Shown: one piece after another, positions 11,801-23,800 of the stretch
Layout: every line of letters begins with the position of its first letter
How positions within the stretch are numbered: position 1 is the stretch's first letter
NCBI GenBank assembly: GCA_013399115.1
Contig: VXAA01001429.1
Span: 485,104-549,103, forward strand
DNA: 64,000 nt
Reading direction: 5' to 3'
Source: Anseranas semipalmata
Taxonomy: Eukaryota; Chordata; Aves; Anseriformes; Anseranatidae
Position numbers and translations under genes: made by a program
Notes under the pieces: generated by a model
What the model saw: only the letters and a program-made list of their open reading frames with translations
Databases searched by the model: none
What the model was told of the DNA's origin: nothing

Positions 11801-14800
11801 TTTGGAGCTAATTAGAAACATGTGTACACTTTGTCCTTGAATTATGGATACACTCAACTATAGCTATATTGCAAAGTTGTTTTTTGGCTAGGGAGAGATA
11901 CAAAATAAATGTCTAAAATATTGTTACAATGCATATTCACACACAGAGGAAAAAAATCAAGATGTTTTATCAAAAGGCACTCAGAGCAATTAGTATTCCA
12001 GTAGATTTTTAAATATTTTGTTTCATTAATAGTAGCAATCTTTACTTTCTAAAGAAATGTGATGATAGCAGAGATTTTTCTGTTATCAGAATGAAACAGG
12101 TCACTTGAATTTAGAAAAGGCTTTTGGAATACAAGAAAGTTAGCCATTGGTAGGGCTTTAGGAAAAAAAAAAACATATATATACACACACACATATATAG
12201 TATTTAGTAATATATATACATGTTTGTGTATATATATTTATACACATGTATACATATATATTTTTCAACTCTTACCCTACCAGCTGCTGTGTGTGTGTGT
12301 GTGTGTGTGTGTATACACATACACTGAGATGCCATGAGAGTCCTGCTCAGCTCAAGGGGATACATCTTGATCAAGAATTCCAGCATCAAGCAAACAAATC
12401 AGTTCTGGCTTCATATGCTGGAGAGTGGATAGCAACAGGCTGAGTCTCTAGGGTGGGCACTGTGACGTTTTCTGCAGGCAGAACTATAAATACTCCCAAT
12501 GAGTTACAAGGAATTTGGGGTAGAAAAGACAAAATATTTGTTTGTGCTCTGAGCAAGAAGCAACACAAATCTAACAATGAACAGTAATTATAAACTTCTT
12601 AGTTGGTATCTTAACTTCTGTCACTTATTCTTAGTAAGCATGATTTTGCTAGTTTTCCTCTTTCTAGTGATCTCTGACTCCAGCTGTCCTGATCAACAGG
12701 ATGTCCCATTGCACAGAGCAGGAAAGTGATCTATGCATAGTTGGGGTCAAGGCAAAGTGTAACACATCCTGCACTTATTACGGAGCACTGCCCTCTTTTT
12801 TTTTTTTTTTTACAAAGAGCCCATGCATCACGAGTACAGTTTCATTCCAAGTGAAGGTGGGCAATTGTTTTATTCAGCTCTTGCCCTGAAGAACATTCAG
12901 TTAGTCTCCGGACACTTTCTTGTCAGTGGGCCCTAGTTTGTGGTGGGGTTTGAGCTTATTCCTAATTCAGAAGTTAACAACACTTGGCCAGTGATAGCAT
13001 AGTGGCCGCTGAAAACAGAGTCTGGATGAAGTGAATGTTTAGTACGAGCCAGTATGGTGATTCTATTCCCTGTTATTGCAGAACAAATAGGAGGGCACTG
13101 TGATGATGAAGTGTATGACGTGATATTTCTGACATCATTGTTAATGGCCTGCTTGACTGAGTCCACATCTAACACTGATGCTTATCCCTTGCATGAAGCT
13201 GAAAGCTGGAGGTGCCCTAATGCTTGTGAACTTGAGCTACACTAACGAGCTCCATTGAGGAGGATGCAGTATTTTGCAATCTCACATATACCGGAGTTGA
13301 AGCCTGGTGCTTCCAGAGGAACTGAGTGATTCTTATCAGCTTAATGTCTCATATTTTGATATTGTTGCATATATTTCTGCTTAGTCTGTACATTGGCTTT
13401 CAGTAACAGGAAATGTGAGTTGGTGTGTTTCTGGAGTTGTTATGTTCTAGTAATACTGTGAGACAAAGAGACCTTAATGATACTAAGGGTAAAAAATATG
13501 CTAGCAAAATGTAAGAAGATGGCAATTCTAAGCTAGTTAGCTGAAAGCCTTGTGTATTTATCTCCACGTGATGTATCACTAAGTGGAATATCAAATCTAA
13601 TATGTTTCTACATGTTGTACTGTTCAGGAGATCCATTTAAATAGTTCAATAGTTAAGTCCATTTTTGGAGTTCATTACTATTAAATATTCATACCACAGC
13701 AATGCATTCTTTATGGTTTTTATAGCTCTTTTCAGCTTTAAATTAGAATGTGATGATATCATGTTAAGCTGAAAAATACATCACGTTCACTGAATGAATT
13801 TATAAATATTTAAAAAAAGAAAATTACAGTTTTCACTGGAAGTTGATTTCCATTAAACAATAGAGACTCGATTGAGACTGAGAATATGAAGCTGTGCAAA
13901 AAAGGAGGGGACAGACAGCTTGCAAGGAAACTGCCAGTGCACGTACAGCTAGTTCCAGTCTCAGCTTTCCAACGTGCTGGTCCCAGGCTTTGCATGTGTA
14001 CAGCCTCGACAGAGACAATCTAAGGGAGAGCTGGGGACTTGCTGGGATTACTGTATTTCTGAGAGCAATAAAGAGGACTGCCACTGGCCTCCCAGGTAGA
14101 TGTGGGTGCATTTGCTTACCTTAGGCTTGCATGCGACTTGGAAGCTCCCCTTTCCCTACTCCAGTGATTTACCTAAGCTTTCTTGGCAAGAAGTTGGATC
14201 ATCTCATTCTCCAAGAGCATTTCTTGAGCCTTACTAACCCAAGCTCTTCCCATAGCTTCCTTGCAAACCTTGATTTTTTGAGATTTGTTGCAAAGGAAAA
14301 GAGCAATAAAGCATATAAAATACAATACATTGAAATAGTGTCAACTATGAAACTGATTACATGTTGGCTTTATGAAAAACTCTGTTTTTCAGTGACATGC
14401 CATTCTTCACTTTTAGGCAGCATAGTCTAGATGGAAAAATCTTTGAATCTTTAAATCACCTGGTATGGTCTTACTAAAAGGGAAAGCCCCTCCATCCTGG
14501 GTGACTGTGCTGCCACAGAAACAGCCCATCTTTACGTGCTGTGGCCCCATCTCTGAGCAAGGACATGAGAAATTACCTTACAAGTAGTGTCTCCTTCTGC
14601 AAAAGAGCACTTAGATCCTCTTTGTTTTGTTCTTATCCTTTCACTGAGCATAAAATGGTCCGGGCTAGGGGTAAGGAGTTATTTCAGAATTATGTATTCA
14701 TTTATTTCTACTTTATAATCATCCCTTCCATCTCTTAAAGAATACTTTATAATAATGAATAATTCTGACGTGACAATTTTGCAGATTTTCATGTTAAATT

Positions 14801-17800
14801 GCCAATGCTGGTAACAATATATACCCTGGGATATTATTCCCAATGTGCCTACCTAATTCCTTTGAAAAGTCAGCTTCATTCTCGATGTTAACAGAAATGT
14901 CAATGAGACTAGTAGGAGTTTAATACCTCTGCAAATCAAATCAGTTAAAACCTGTGGAATGAGGGACATAGTTTTAGGCATCTGGGTTTGAAAAAAAGAA
15001 ATAGTTAACTCATTCCATATAAAAGTCCGGAATAAAAGCACTGACAGTGACTGATTACTTTGGAGTTAGTTGGTTTGTTTCATTGTTGTTGAGTATAGAT
15101 GCAGAAACATTTAGCTGAAAATGCAGCACTCGCTTGGTGCAATCATACCTTTCCCTGTGTAACTATATTTGTTTTTGTAGCATGCCCTGAGAGTTGGCAT
15201 GACTCCTAATTTATGACTCGTCCATGTAATTATTTCTAGGCACATTTTTCTTTGTGTCATTAAATCTATGCTAGAAACTAAACAACATTTTTTTTTCTCA
15301 TTGAAACAGGGGTTGGATGTGGAAAGCTTTGAAAAATATTTTTGTAATAAAGAAATATTGCCTCTTCAAAAGGAGATATCACCAGCCAGAAGGAAGGGAG
15401 TAAATTAGAACAACGAAATTGCAAGATTTAGGCCATATTTCTGTTGAAAGGCTTGTCATGAAATAGCTAGGTCATTGTAATTAAGAATGCTAAACTGTAG
15501 CAAGAAATACTGACCAGAGTTTAAAGTGCAATTCTAAAATCAGGAATCTTGCCCCTTTTGTTTCTGAATCTGCCTTCTATATGACTGTGGGCATTTCATT
15601 AATTGTCTCTGTGTGTAACTTTTCCTCCCATAGAAGAGGAAGTCCTGTGAGACCTCACTATGTTTGTGAGATAAGGCTTTGTACAGCATGTGTGAGCTAT
15701 TATTACTAAAGAGCCTTAGAAACACTGGTGAAAATGTCAGACTGACACTATAAGTGAGTTTTCTGTTTCAGATGTTGCTGTCTGGGGAACATTTAAGAGC
15801 ATGAGGAAAAAAAAGAAGCTACCTTATTAGAGAAGATGTACCTGCTGTGAAATTGCTCTGAGCTTTAGAGCTTTTAAAAATATTATATACATATATATAT
15901 ATATATTTTACTAGAGTCTGAACAGAAAGGAAAACAATTTCATACAGCATTTCTTCCAATTTCCCTGACAGGTTTATTATATACATTATGTACTTAAAGG
16001 TCAGCAGTGGCTTGCTTCCCATGGTGAAGCATTAGGAGAGCTCTCAGAGACTACAGTTTATGTTCTGCCTTCCTGTGAGGAGGCTCAGCTGAGACTATTG
16101 TAGGAGAAGCACTCTTCTTCCTGGAGACTGTTTTTTTGTTTGGTGACTGCTGTCATTAGTGGTTCTGGGCCCTGGGTCCCTAATCAACTGCTTGGAGTGC
16201 TCCTGGTTCCAGGGAACATACAGCCAGCACTCCTGATGATACGTTTAGGTTTGGGATTGAAGAGTTTAGCAGAAGTTTTCATATGGCAAATTATAGTAGC
16301 CAGTGTATTCCAGACATTGTAATCCTATTTTATTTGTATTTTATATGTTGTTAACTTAGGTTGATTGTGGCCTATTTGGTTTGTCTGAACTCTTCACCTC
16401 CAGTACTGGCTATATACTCATTGGGGTGTATATACACCTGTGTGGTATAGAGAGTTGTTAAACATGAAGGAAGGGGAAGTGGATGCAGCCAGTGAGAGGC
16501 TGCATGGTTATGTAGGACTGTAGGTGTATATGAGATGATTCTAGTCCTTTCTTCCACCTAGGTAGCCTTTCCTGTTCAGGTGGGCTTCAGGAGAGAGATG
16601 AACGTGACTTTGGAATTTCTTACAGATTCTCATGCAGTTTTGGTGGGTCCAGGCAGTTCAAAATGCTAGACTATTTTTGTTAGCTGTCCTGGAGACCTCC
16701 TGCTAGCTGCTTGTGAAATACATTCCCAAGAGGAACACTTCTTAAGGTCTAAATGCTCATATGCTGGTTCTTTTAATACATGTATTTCTTTTAATGGCCA
16801 TATATTTGCCATTTTGTAAACGAAGACAGAATTTCTTCCTTTCCATCTTTTTATTATTCTGAGGTACAGTTTTAATTGAACTTATTTTGCCCACTAGCCA
16901 ATTATCTTTATAATTTTTTTTTTAATTTATTTTCAGTAATTAACACACTTCTCTTTTGATCTGCTTGATTTTGTATACCAGTGAAACAAGACTGAACTGC
17001 AAATACTGTCTACAGAGGTTGTACTAGATTAGCTACAGACTTTTGTAGCACTGAGCTCACCCTTATAACTTGTTTAATAGCACTACTGAAAACGGAAAAC
17101 ATTTGTTTATAGACTATACCTTAGGCTGTATGGTATTCCTACTCCAACAGATTGAATAAACCACTCAATTTTTCCTACTCATTCAGATACTTGGGTTTTG
17201 TCAGCGCTAAAACACAAGCATAGAACTGTGGCATGCTCTAACAATACTAACCAAAATTAAAGTCCAAATGGTGAATTACCCTAGATACTTCTAGAATCAA
17301 TGCAAGTTTTGGAAGTGGAGTCACTACAGGACTGGTATTTCTATCATATTTCTGTATGTCCACTGACAATAAAACTTTTATGGGAATTAAAATTTCATTG
17401 ATGATTGGAAGTATATTAAATAATTTGGATAAATCAAAAAGTAATACTCTGCCTACACCATCAATGTTCTTAAATATCATTAAAAAAAAAAAAACTAGCT
17501 TAGGAAAAGTCTTTTCTCACATTTTTTCTTCCATCACATTTCACATAAAAGAAGCTTGGATTATTTCAGTGAGTACTGGCAGGGTAAACTGTTGAACTTC
17601 TGAATACTTTTGTGAACAAAGTTCAGCCATTATTGTTTCTTAGAAGTGCTGTTTATGTCTGTCTGAACTGTATTTAAATGTCCCTTGTCCTCACTATAAA
17701 ATTGCAATGAAATAGAAACTGTGAGAGAACCTTGCTTCCAGGCTGATTCATCCAAAAACAGCAAGAATTGTTTTGATAACTGTGATTCCTCATGTCAAAA

Positions 17801-20800
17801 TTTGGGTAAAGGAAAACAAACAGGCAAACATACCTTGAGTGATCCATGTTTAGCCTATGTCCTAAATATATTCACCCTTTTTGATAAAGGAAGGAGGAAG
17901 TTTTCTCAGGCCTTATTTCTATACATGGTTAACAAAAGAGGCTAGTAATTTAGTACAAAACAGTTCCAGGGAAGGTGCCTCAAGTAAGGGTTGCATGCAA
18001 TGTGTGTTTCTGATCGATCGTAGTTCACTTGAATGTACTTGAGTCACTCTTCTAAAAATGTGTCTTTTTAATAGCTACTGCTGCCTCTTCATGTATTCTG
18101 AGTACCCTGGTTTGAGGGACTTTCCCTAGTGTTATCTGAGCCAGAAAGCATAAATAAATCAAGAAATCTGGACTTAGGAGTGGTGGCTTTTTGTTGGTTT
18201 TCCTTTTCTTTCTTTTATTTTTTATTTTTTTTTTAAAGGCAGTTGGAACTTGATTGATTCCATTTATAGCTTTACTGTATGAGTGAGCTGCAATCAAGGT
18301 TTTCTTTGAAGATGTTTTTTCATCCCTTTCTCTCTGAAAAGGGAAGGCAATAGTTCAGACCTATGTAGAGATGAACCTGAGAGTGCTTCAGCTGGCACTT
18401 TAAAACTGAAGGGATTCTGGATTTTCAGAAGAGAAACTGAAAGAAGAGGCTGAAATCCAGCTCTGAATAGGCCAACATAAATCTTGTTAAAACATGTCAT
18501 GAGTGAAACATCATGAAACAATGGTTGTAGCTTGTTACAAGTTTCATGATGATTGTTGAATTCTGCTTCTTAAGGAAAAAGAGAGAGAGAAAGAAAGAAA
18601 GAAAAAGGGAAAGAGAAAGAAAGAGGGAAAGAAAGAGAGAGAAAAAGAGGAGGGGAGAGAAAGAGGGGGGAAAGAAAGATTGAGACGGGGAGAGAGAGAA
18701 AGAGAGAGAAAGAGAAAGGGAGAGAGGGAAAGAGAGGTAAAGAGAAAAAAGGAGAAAGAGGTGAAGAGAGAGAAAGAGAAAGCAAAAGAGAGGGAGAAAG
18801 AGAGTGAAAGCAATAAAGAAAAACAAAATGGGAAAGAGAAAATGAGAAAGAAAGGAAAGAGAGAAAGAAAGTGAGAAAGTTAGGGAGAAAGTGAGAAAAC
18901 AAGAGAAGGCAAGAAAGAAAAAGCAAGAAAAAGGGGGAAGTGAGAAAGGGAAGGAGAGCGAGAAAGAAAGAAAGAGGGAAAGAGAAAGAGGGAAAAAGAT
19001 AGGAAGAGAGGAATAGAGAAAGAAATAGAAAGGGGGAGAGGGGAAGAGAGAAAGAGGGGGAAAGAGGGAAAGAAAGAAAGAGGGAAAGAGAAAGAGGGAA
19101 AAAGATAGGAAGAGAGGAATAGAGAAAGAAATAGAAAGGGGGAGAGGGGAAGAGAGAAAGAGGGGGAAAGAGGGAAAGAAAGGGAAAGTGAGGGAAGGAA
19201 AGAGAGAGGGAAAGAGAAAAAGAGCAAGAAAGAGGGAGNGGGGGGGGGGGGGGGGGGGGGGAGGGGGGGGGAACACTGCTGAGGGAACAAATCTATGGCA
19301 TCATTTCTCTGTCAGTGGGTACGACTCCAGAAGGAACATGGTACCAGGCTACTCATACGAACTCATTCAAACTCTGGTGTTTTTTGTTTGTTTGTTTGTT
19401 TGCTTGCTTGTTACTTTGTTTGTTTTCTCACAAGTCTCACTGACAGGAGCTGGTAGCTAAAAATTCTGTAACTAAAAATCTGGGGTCTTTTTTCCATGTA
19501 CAAGATGCCACTGAGACTTTCAGCATCTCATTGTCCATGAGAACTGAAAATTGCGAAAACTGAGCTGTTCCCTAGGCTGAAATCCCGCCATGTGAGTTTG
19601 TTGACTGCATTTTGCTTGTAGCAAGAGTTAAGCCATGAACATTTCAAATATTTGTTGTCTTGACTTGGAGGATAATCCAAGGGGAGAAGCCATTCAGGAG
19701 AAAAAGCTGTATTGGGCTCTGAGCAAAATAGGTACATTTACTTGCTTTATTGTTTTCTTGTTGTTGTTGTTGTTGTTGTTTTTTGTCTTGAAAAAAAAGC
19801 TTTTTTCAGCTTTAATTAAAGTCTCATGCCTTTTGGCTTTTGTACAGCTTTTGAATAACTTATAAGGAAAAAGCTTCTTTACTGGATTTCTCAATAAGAA
19901 TTTCTCAGAGTTCCGTGTTTAAAAAAAGACATGAATATATATCATAGCTTCTGATTGGTTGTCAGCTCTATTCTTTAGCTCTAATCTTCAAAAATATTGA
20001 CAATATAAATATTTAATCTTTTTTTTTCTGCTCTGATATAATTAATTTGTTTCTGACATGAGCTTTTAGTTCATACTGGTGAGGGGCACTTATTCAAATC
20101 ACTGTATTGCACAAGGATATATGTGTGAGAGGATATTTTTTATTATTACAGCAGCATCTAGAGGCTTCATCTGAAATTATACTTCCTGTGCTAGACACTG
20201 TGTGAAAACACAGTGAGAAACAGTAGCTGCCTTAACATCTCCCCCCCCNNNNNNNNNNNNNNNNNNNNNNNNNNNNNNNNNNNNNNNNNNAGAGAGAAAA
20301 AAGGCAAAAGGTAAATATAAGGGAATTATTCTTATTTGCCTATTGGGATAGCAAGGCGTGTCATACAGGTCATCTAAATCTGTAAGTGCTAATCTAGTGC
20401 TTTAACCAAAATCATGACTATCTCAGGCTGGTGTGATAGTAGCCTTTGGGAGACTGGAAGAGCTTGAACTAAAATAAATGCATTTTGATGGTGCATATAA
20501 AGAGAAATAAGATCTTGGAGACAACAAGATTTTCTTTTTTAAGAAACACAGTCTTTTCTGAGAAGTACATTTCCCAGTCAAAGACACAATGCTAAAAGCT
20601 GCTTCAGTTGCAGTCCTTTGGACAGGTTTTTGTCTGGCTTACTATTTCCTAAGTGCAGAGGCTTGTAAGGTTGCTGTCCCATACAGAGGCATCCTCTGTG
20701 AACTTTTCATTTTCGTGAGGATTATTTAGTCAACTATTTTTAAGAAAACAGTTGCAGAAAAATCTTTCCGTGATTTTAGTATTTGAGTAAGAACTTTGTT

Positions 20801-23800
20801 ACAATACCGAGAGAGGCTGGATAACTGTCCAGGCAGTGACATTTTTATGGTAACTATCAAGCTGAGAAATGGGAAAGATGTGGAAATAGTGTTTAATTAG
20901 GACTTTTGTCTCTATCAGAGTAGTTCACAAAAACCATCCTATATAAGACATTAGGAAAAGAATATGGAGATTAAGGACAACTGATTTAAAAATCTTCTTA
21001 GAGAAGGGAACTAAAACATAACTTTAACTTGTTACAAGAGCTATGGAATTTAAGTTATAAGAAGGATGAGATTGAAGTTTGTCCTGTAGCTGTAAGAGTA
21101 GTGTAATTGGGTATCACTGCTGCACATGTGTGCACATCCAATGTACCTGAGCCATATATTTCCTGGTTGGTCCAGGATCTCCCCCAGTCAGTCAACTGGA
21201 GAGGTGAGACGACAGACCGATTTGAAACAACAGACCTTGTTGAGCTATGGGATTGACTGAACTGGTGGCCTTCACAACATAACATTTGATTAACTGGTGC
21301 AGGAGCTCTCCAGGTGGGTCCTGGAGATCCCCCTGGCAGCTCCTGCCACGCCTGTCCTGATTTGTACTTTTCCATGTGTCAATTAAGAACCTGCCCGTGT
21401 CTTGGAGACTCTCCGGTGGTTCCTGCAGCAGAACTGACTGAGTTACACCTAACTAAAATACTTGTAAATAGTACACAGAAATGGTTGCTGCAGATGCAGA
21501 AATGGTCACATAGTGTAGTCTTTTGTACGTAGTTAAGATAGGTGGGTGATATTTTGCACATTGTTTGAGATAATCAATAGCAATGGAACACACATGTACT
21601 GGATATTCATGTAGAGCTGTGGGCCAACAGGATTGCAAGACCAGCAAAACAACAGTTTCCCACTGAAGGTGCTGTTGCAACAACCCATGCAATAGGAACT
21701 TCCGTTGCCATACAAAAACCAACCACCATGTCTGAGAGATCTGATTCCCCATGTGAGCATTATCCTATGCAAAGATCCTAATAAATCAGTTTTCTTTAAC
21801 CGTCAGTCTCCATGTCCTAGGTCTCTGTCGAAGAAACTCAAGAGTGGAGTTATGACTGCAGTGTCTGCTCCAGTGTGGAAGTTGCAATTGCTGTCCACAA
21901 ATAGAGGCAAAATAAAAATAGGGCAAGACAGCATGGAAATCAAATGTTAAATGGATCAGACCCTACATGAACTAAAAGCATGTATCTTTTCCTGGGTGTC
22001 TTTATTTCCTGAATTTATAGCTATAGGTAAAGGAATACAAGTAGGTACATAGTGTGTAGGTTCAACTCACTAAAACCTCATTCTCCACAGTCAGAGGTGA
22101 TTTTTTCTTAATATAAGACTTGAATGACATGCAAGAAAGATATAGATACAGAGATTTCACTCTGTACAGTTACCTGATAGGTTATAATGATGTCTTCATA
22201 TGAACAGCCAAGATGTTTTTGGTAATCATGTATATGGCTTTTGTTTGTGGTTGGGTTAATGAAAGGAATTACTTTCCAAAGCAATTTTCATTTACATAAT
22301 CACGGAGAAAGAAAAACAGGAACTTAGTCATTTTATGTGGATAGAATCATTGTTGTTCAATCAGATACAATAATTGTTCTAATTCTGAAATTAATCAGCA
22401 TTACCTGGATTCGGTTTTCCAGTTTTATATTGCCTTGAATTGAAAAACCTGAAATAATAAACATTAAGCACCAGTAAAAAGCTATGTTCATGTTTTGTAG
22501 GTTAACAAGAGATTGGGCAGCAATGCTGAGAATGGCTATGCTAGATCCTCAGCTACTATCAAATGTATTCAACAGGACTATACCAATTTTATTGACAGAG
22601 GGTTTGGCTGAAAATCCTCAAAAATTCATGTCACTAAAAAATTTCCTACTCTGGTGTTATGCTGATTTTGATTTTCCTTTGCTTGCTCCTTGTACAAGTT
22701 TACTTGGATCACAGTTCACCTTTAGCAAACATTTAGCAACTTGATAAGTTAATTGATGATGTTCACACATTTCCTGGAAAGCAGCTGCTTTTCACAGTAT
22801 CTAGCAAATTTGCCACAGTCCTGGTTATCCATGAATAATATGGATTAACAATATTTAGACTAAGGCAAGCTATAAGAGTGAAAGAAGCCCTAAGGCAGTT
22901 TAGAGTTTTACCTAGTTAACCTAGCATCAATTCGGTGTTAAGTTTTCATTCATTTTTTTTCTTGTATTTAGCAGAAATGTACTCTTACTTGTTCACAAAG
23001 TATGTTCCAGGTTCCAGTGGGGAACACTTGATTTTTTATTTTTTTTTTTAATCTGATTTAGCGAGTTTGGGGTATACAAGATACAATTAAAAATTTGTAG
23101 AGCAGCAATTAACTTTTAACAAGTCTATGTAAAATGCTGCATAAATAGAAAATGAAGTATATAAGTCACAGACTGATAAAGATCTATTAGATCATTTCAA
23201 ATATTCTTTTAAAATTTCCACAGAAAAAGGCTTACTCTTGAATTATTGGTGTAAGCTGAGTGCCAAGATCTTCACAGTGAAACCATTTTTCGAAGAGGAC
23301 ATTAGTTGATTCTCCAACATAGTATCTGACAAAGTAAAAACATTAGTCAATCCTTTTTATTAACTAACAGATCAGGCAGTTTGAGTCTTTTCAAGAAAAT
23401 AGCTACTTGATGTGTGTAAGTGTGTGTTATTCTCAAGCGTGGCGTACTTTATTCTGAAGTGTGGTTATTTAGGGAATCTTTATGTTTCCCTGATTAGCTG
23501 ACTAGTGGGGTGCTTAAATTGCTGTCGAGGGCCTAGTAGTTTTGCTGATCAACCACAGATAAGTCACCAAATTCCTTTGGCAAACTTTCCAGATTTAATC
23601 CTAGAAACTGTTTTGTGCCATAATCCTTTGGGACCAATAAACTTCACTTCAGGTTAAGTTACTACAAAAATAACTGTTCCCAAATACAGTTTCCAGTAAC
23701 TGCTTCCATGTAGCTATTGGATAAATGTTCATTTCTAAGAATACAAGGTGGCTTATGGATTTGTTTGAAAAAATTTGGATGGCTTTCAGTTGCATAAATT

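Larger units (their letters stand above)
10137..22404 (-). other. HAAO intron 6 (largest intron)
   Basis: 12,268 bp, GTAATG...ACAG. It contains the MIR-like remnant, TA/TG microsatellite, purine tract, G-run, N gap and a weak LTR-like stretch around 21514-21840. No exon of another gene was recognised. Confidence 0.93.

Noticed and set aside
12174..12443. ORFs with His-Thr and Cys-Val repeats
   Set aside because: Translation of the CA/TG microsatellite.
18497..19290. Long ORFs (up to 259 codons) across the purine tract, rich in Ser, Phe, Leu and Pro on the minus strand and Lys, Glu and Arg on the plus strand
   Set aside because: They follow from the GA/CT simple repeat, which lacks stops in several frames at once. 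There is no start context or domain, and the tract lies in a HAAO intron.
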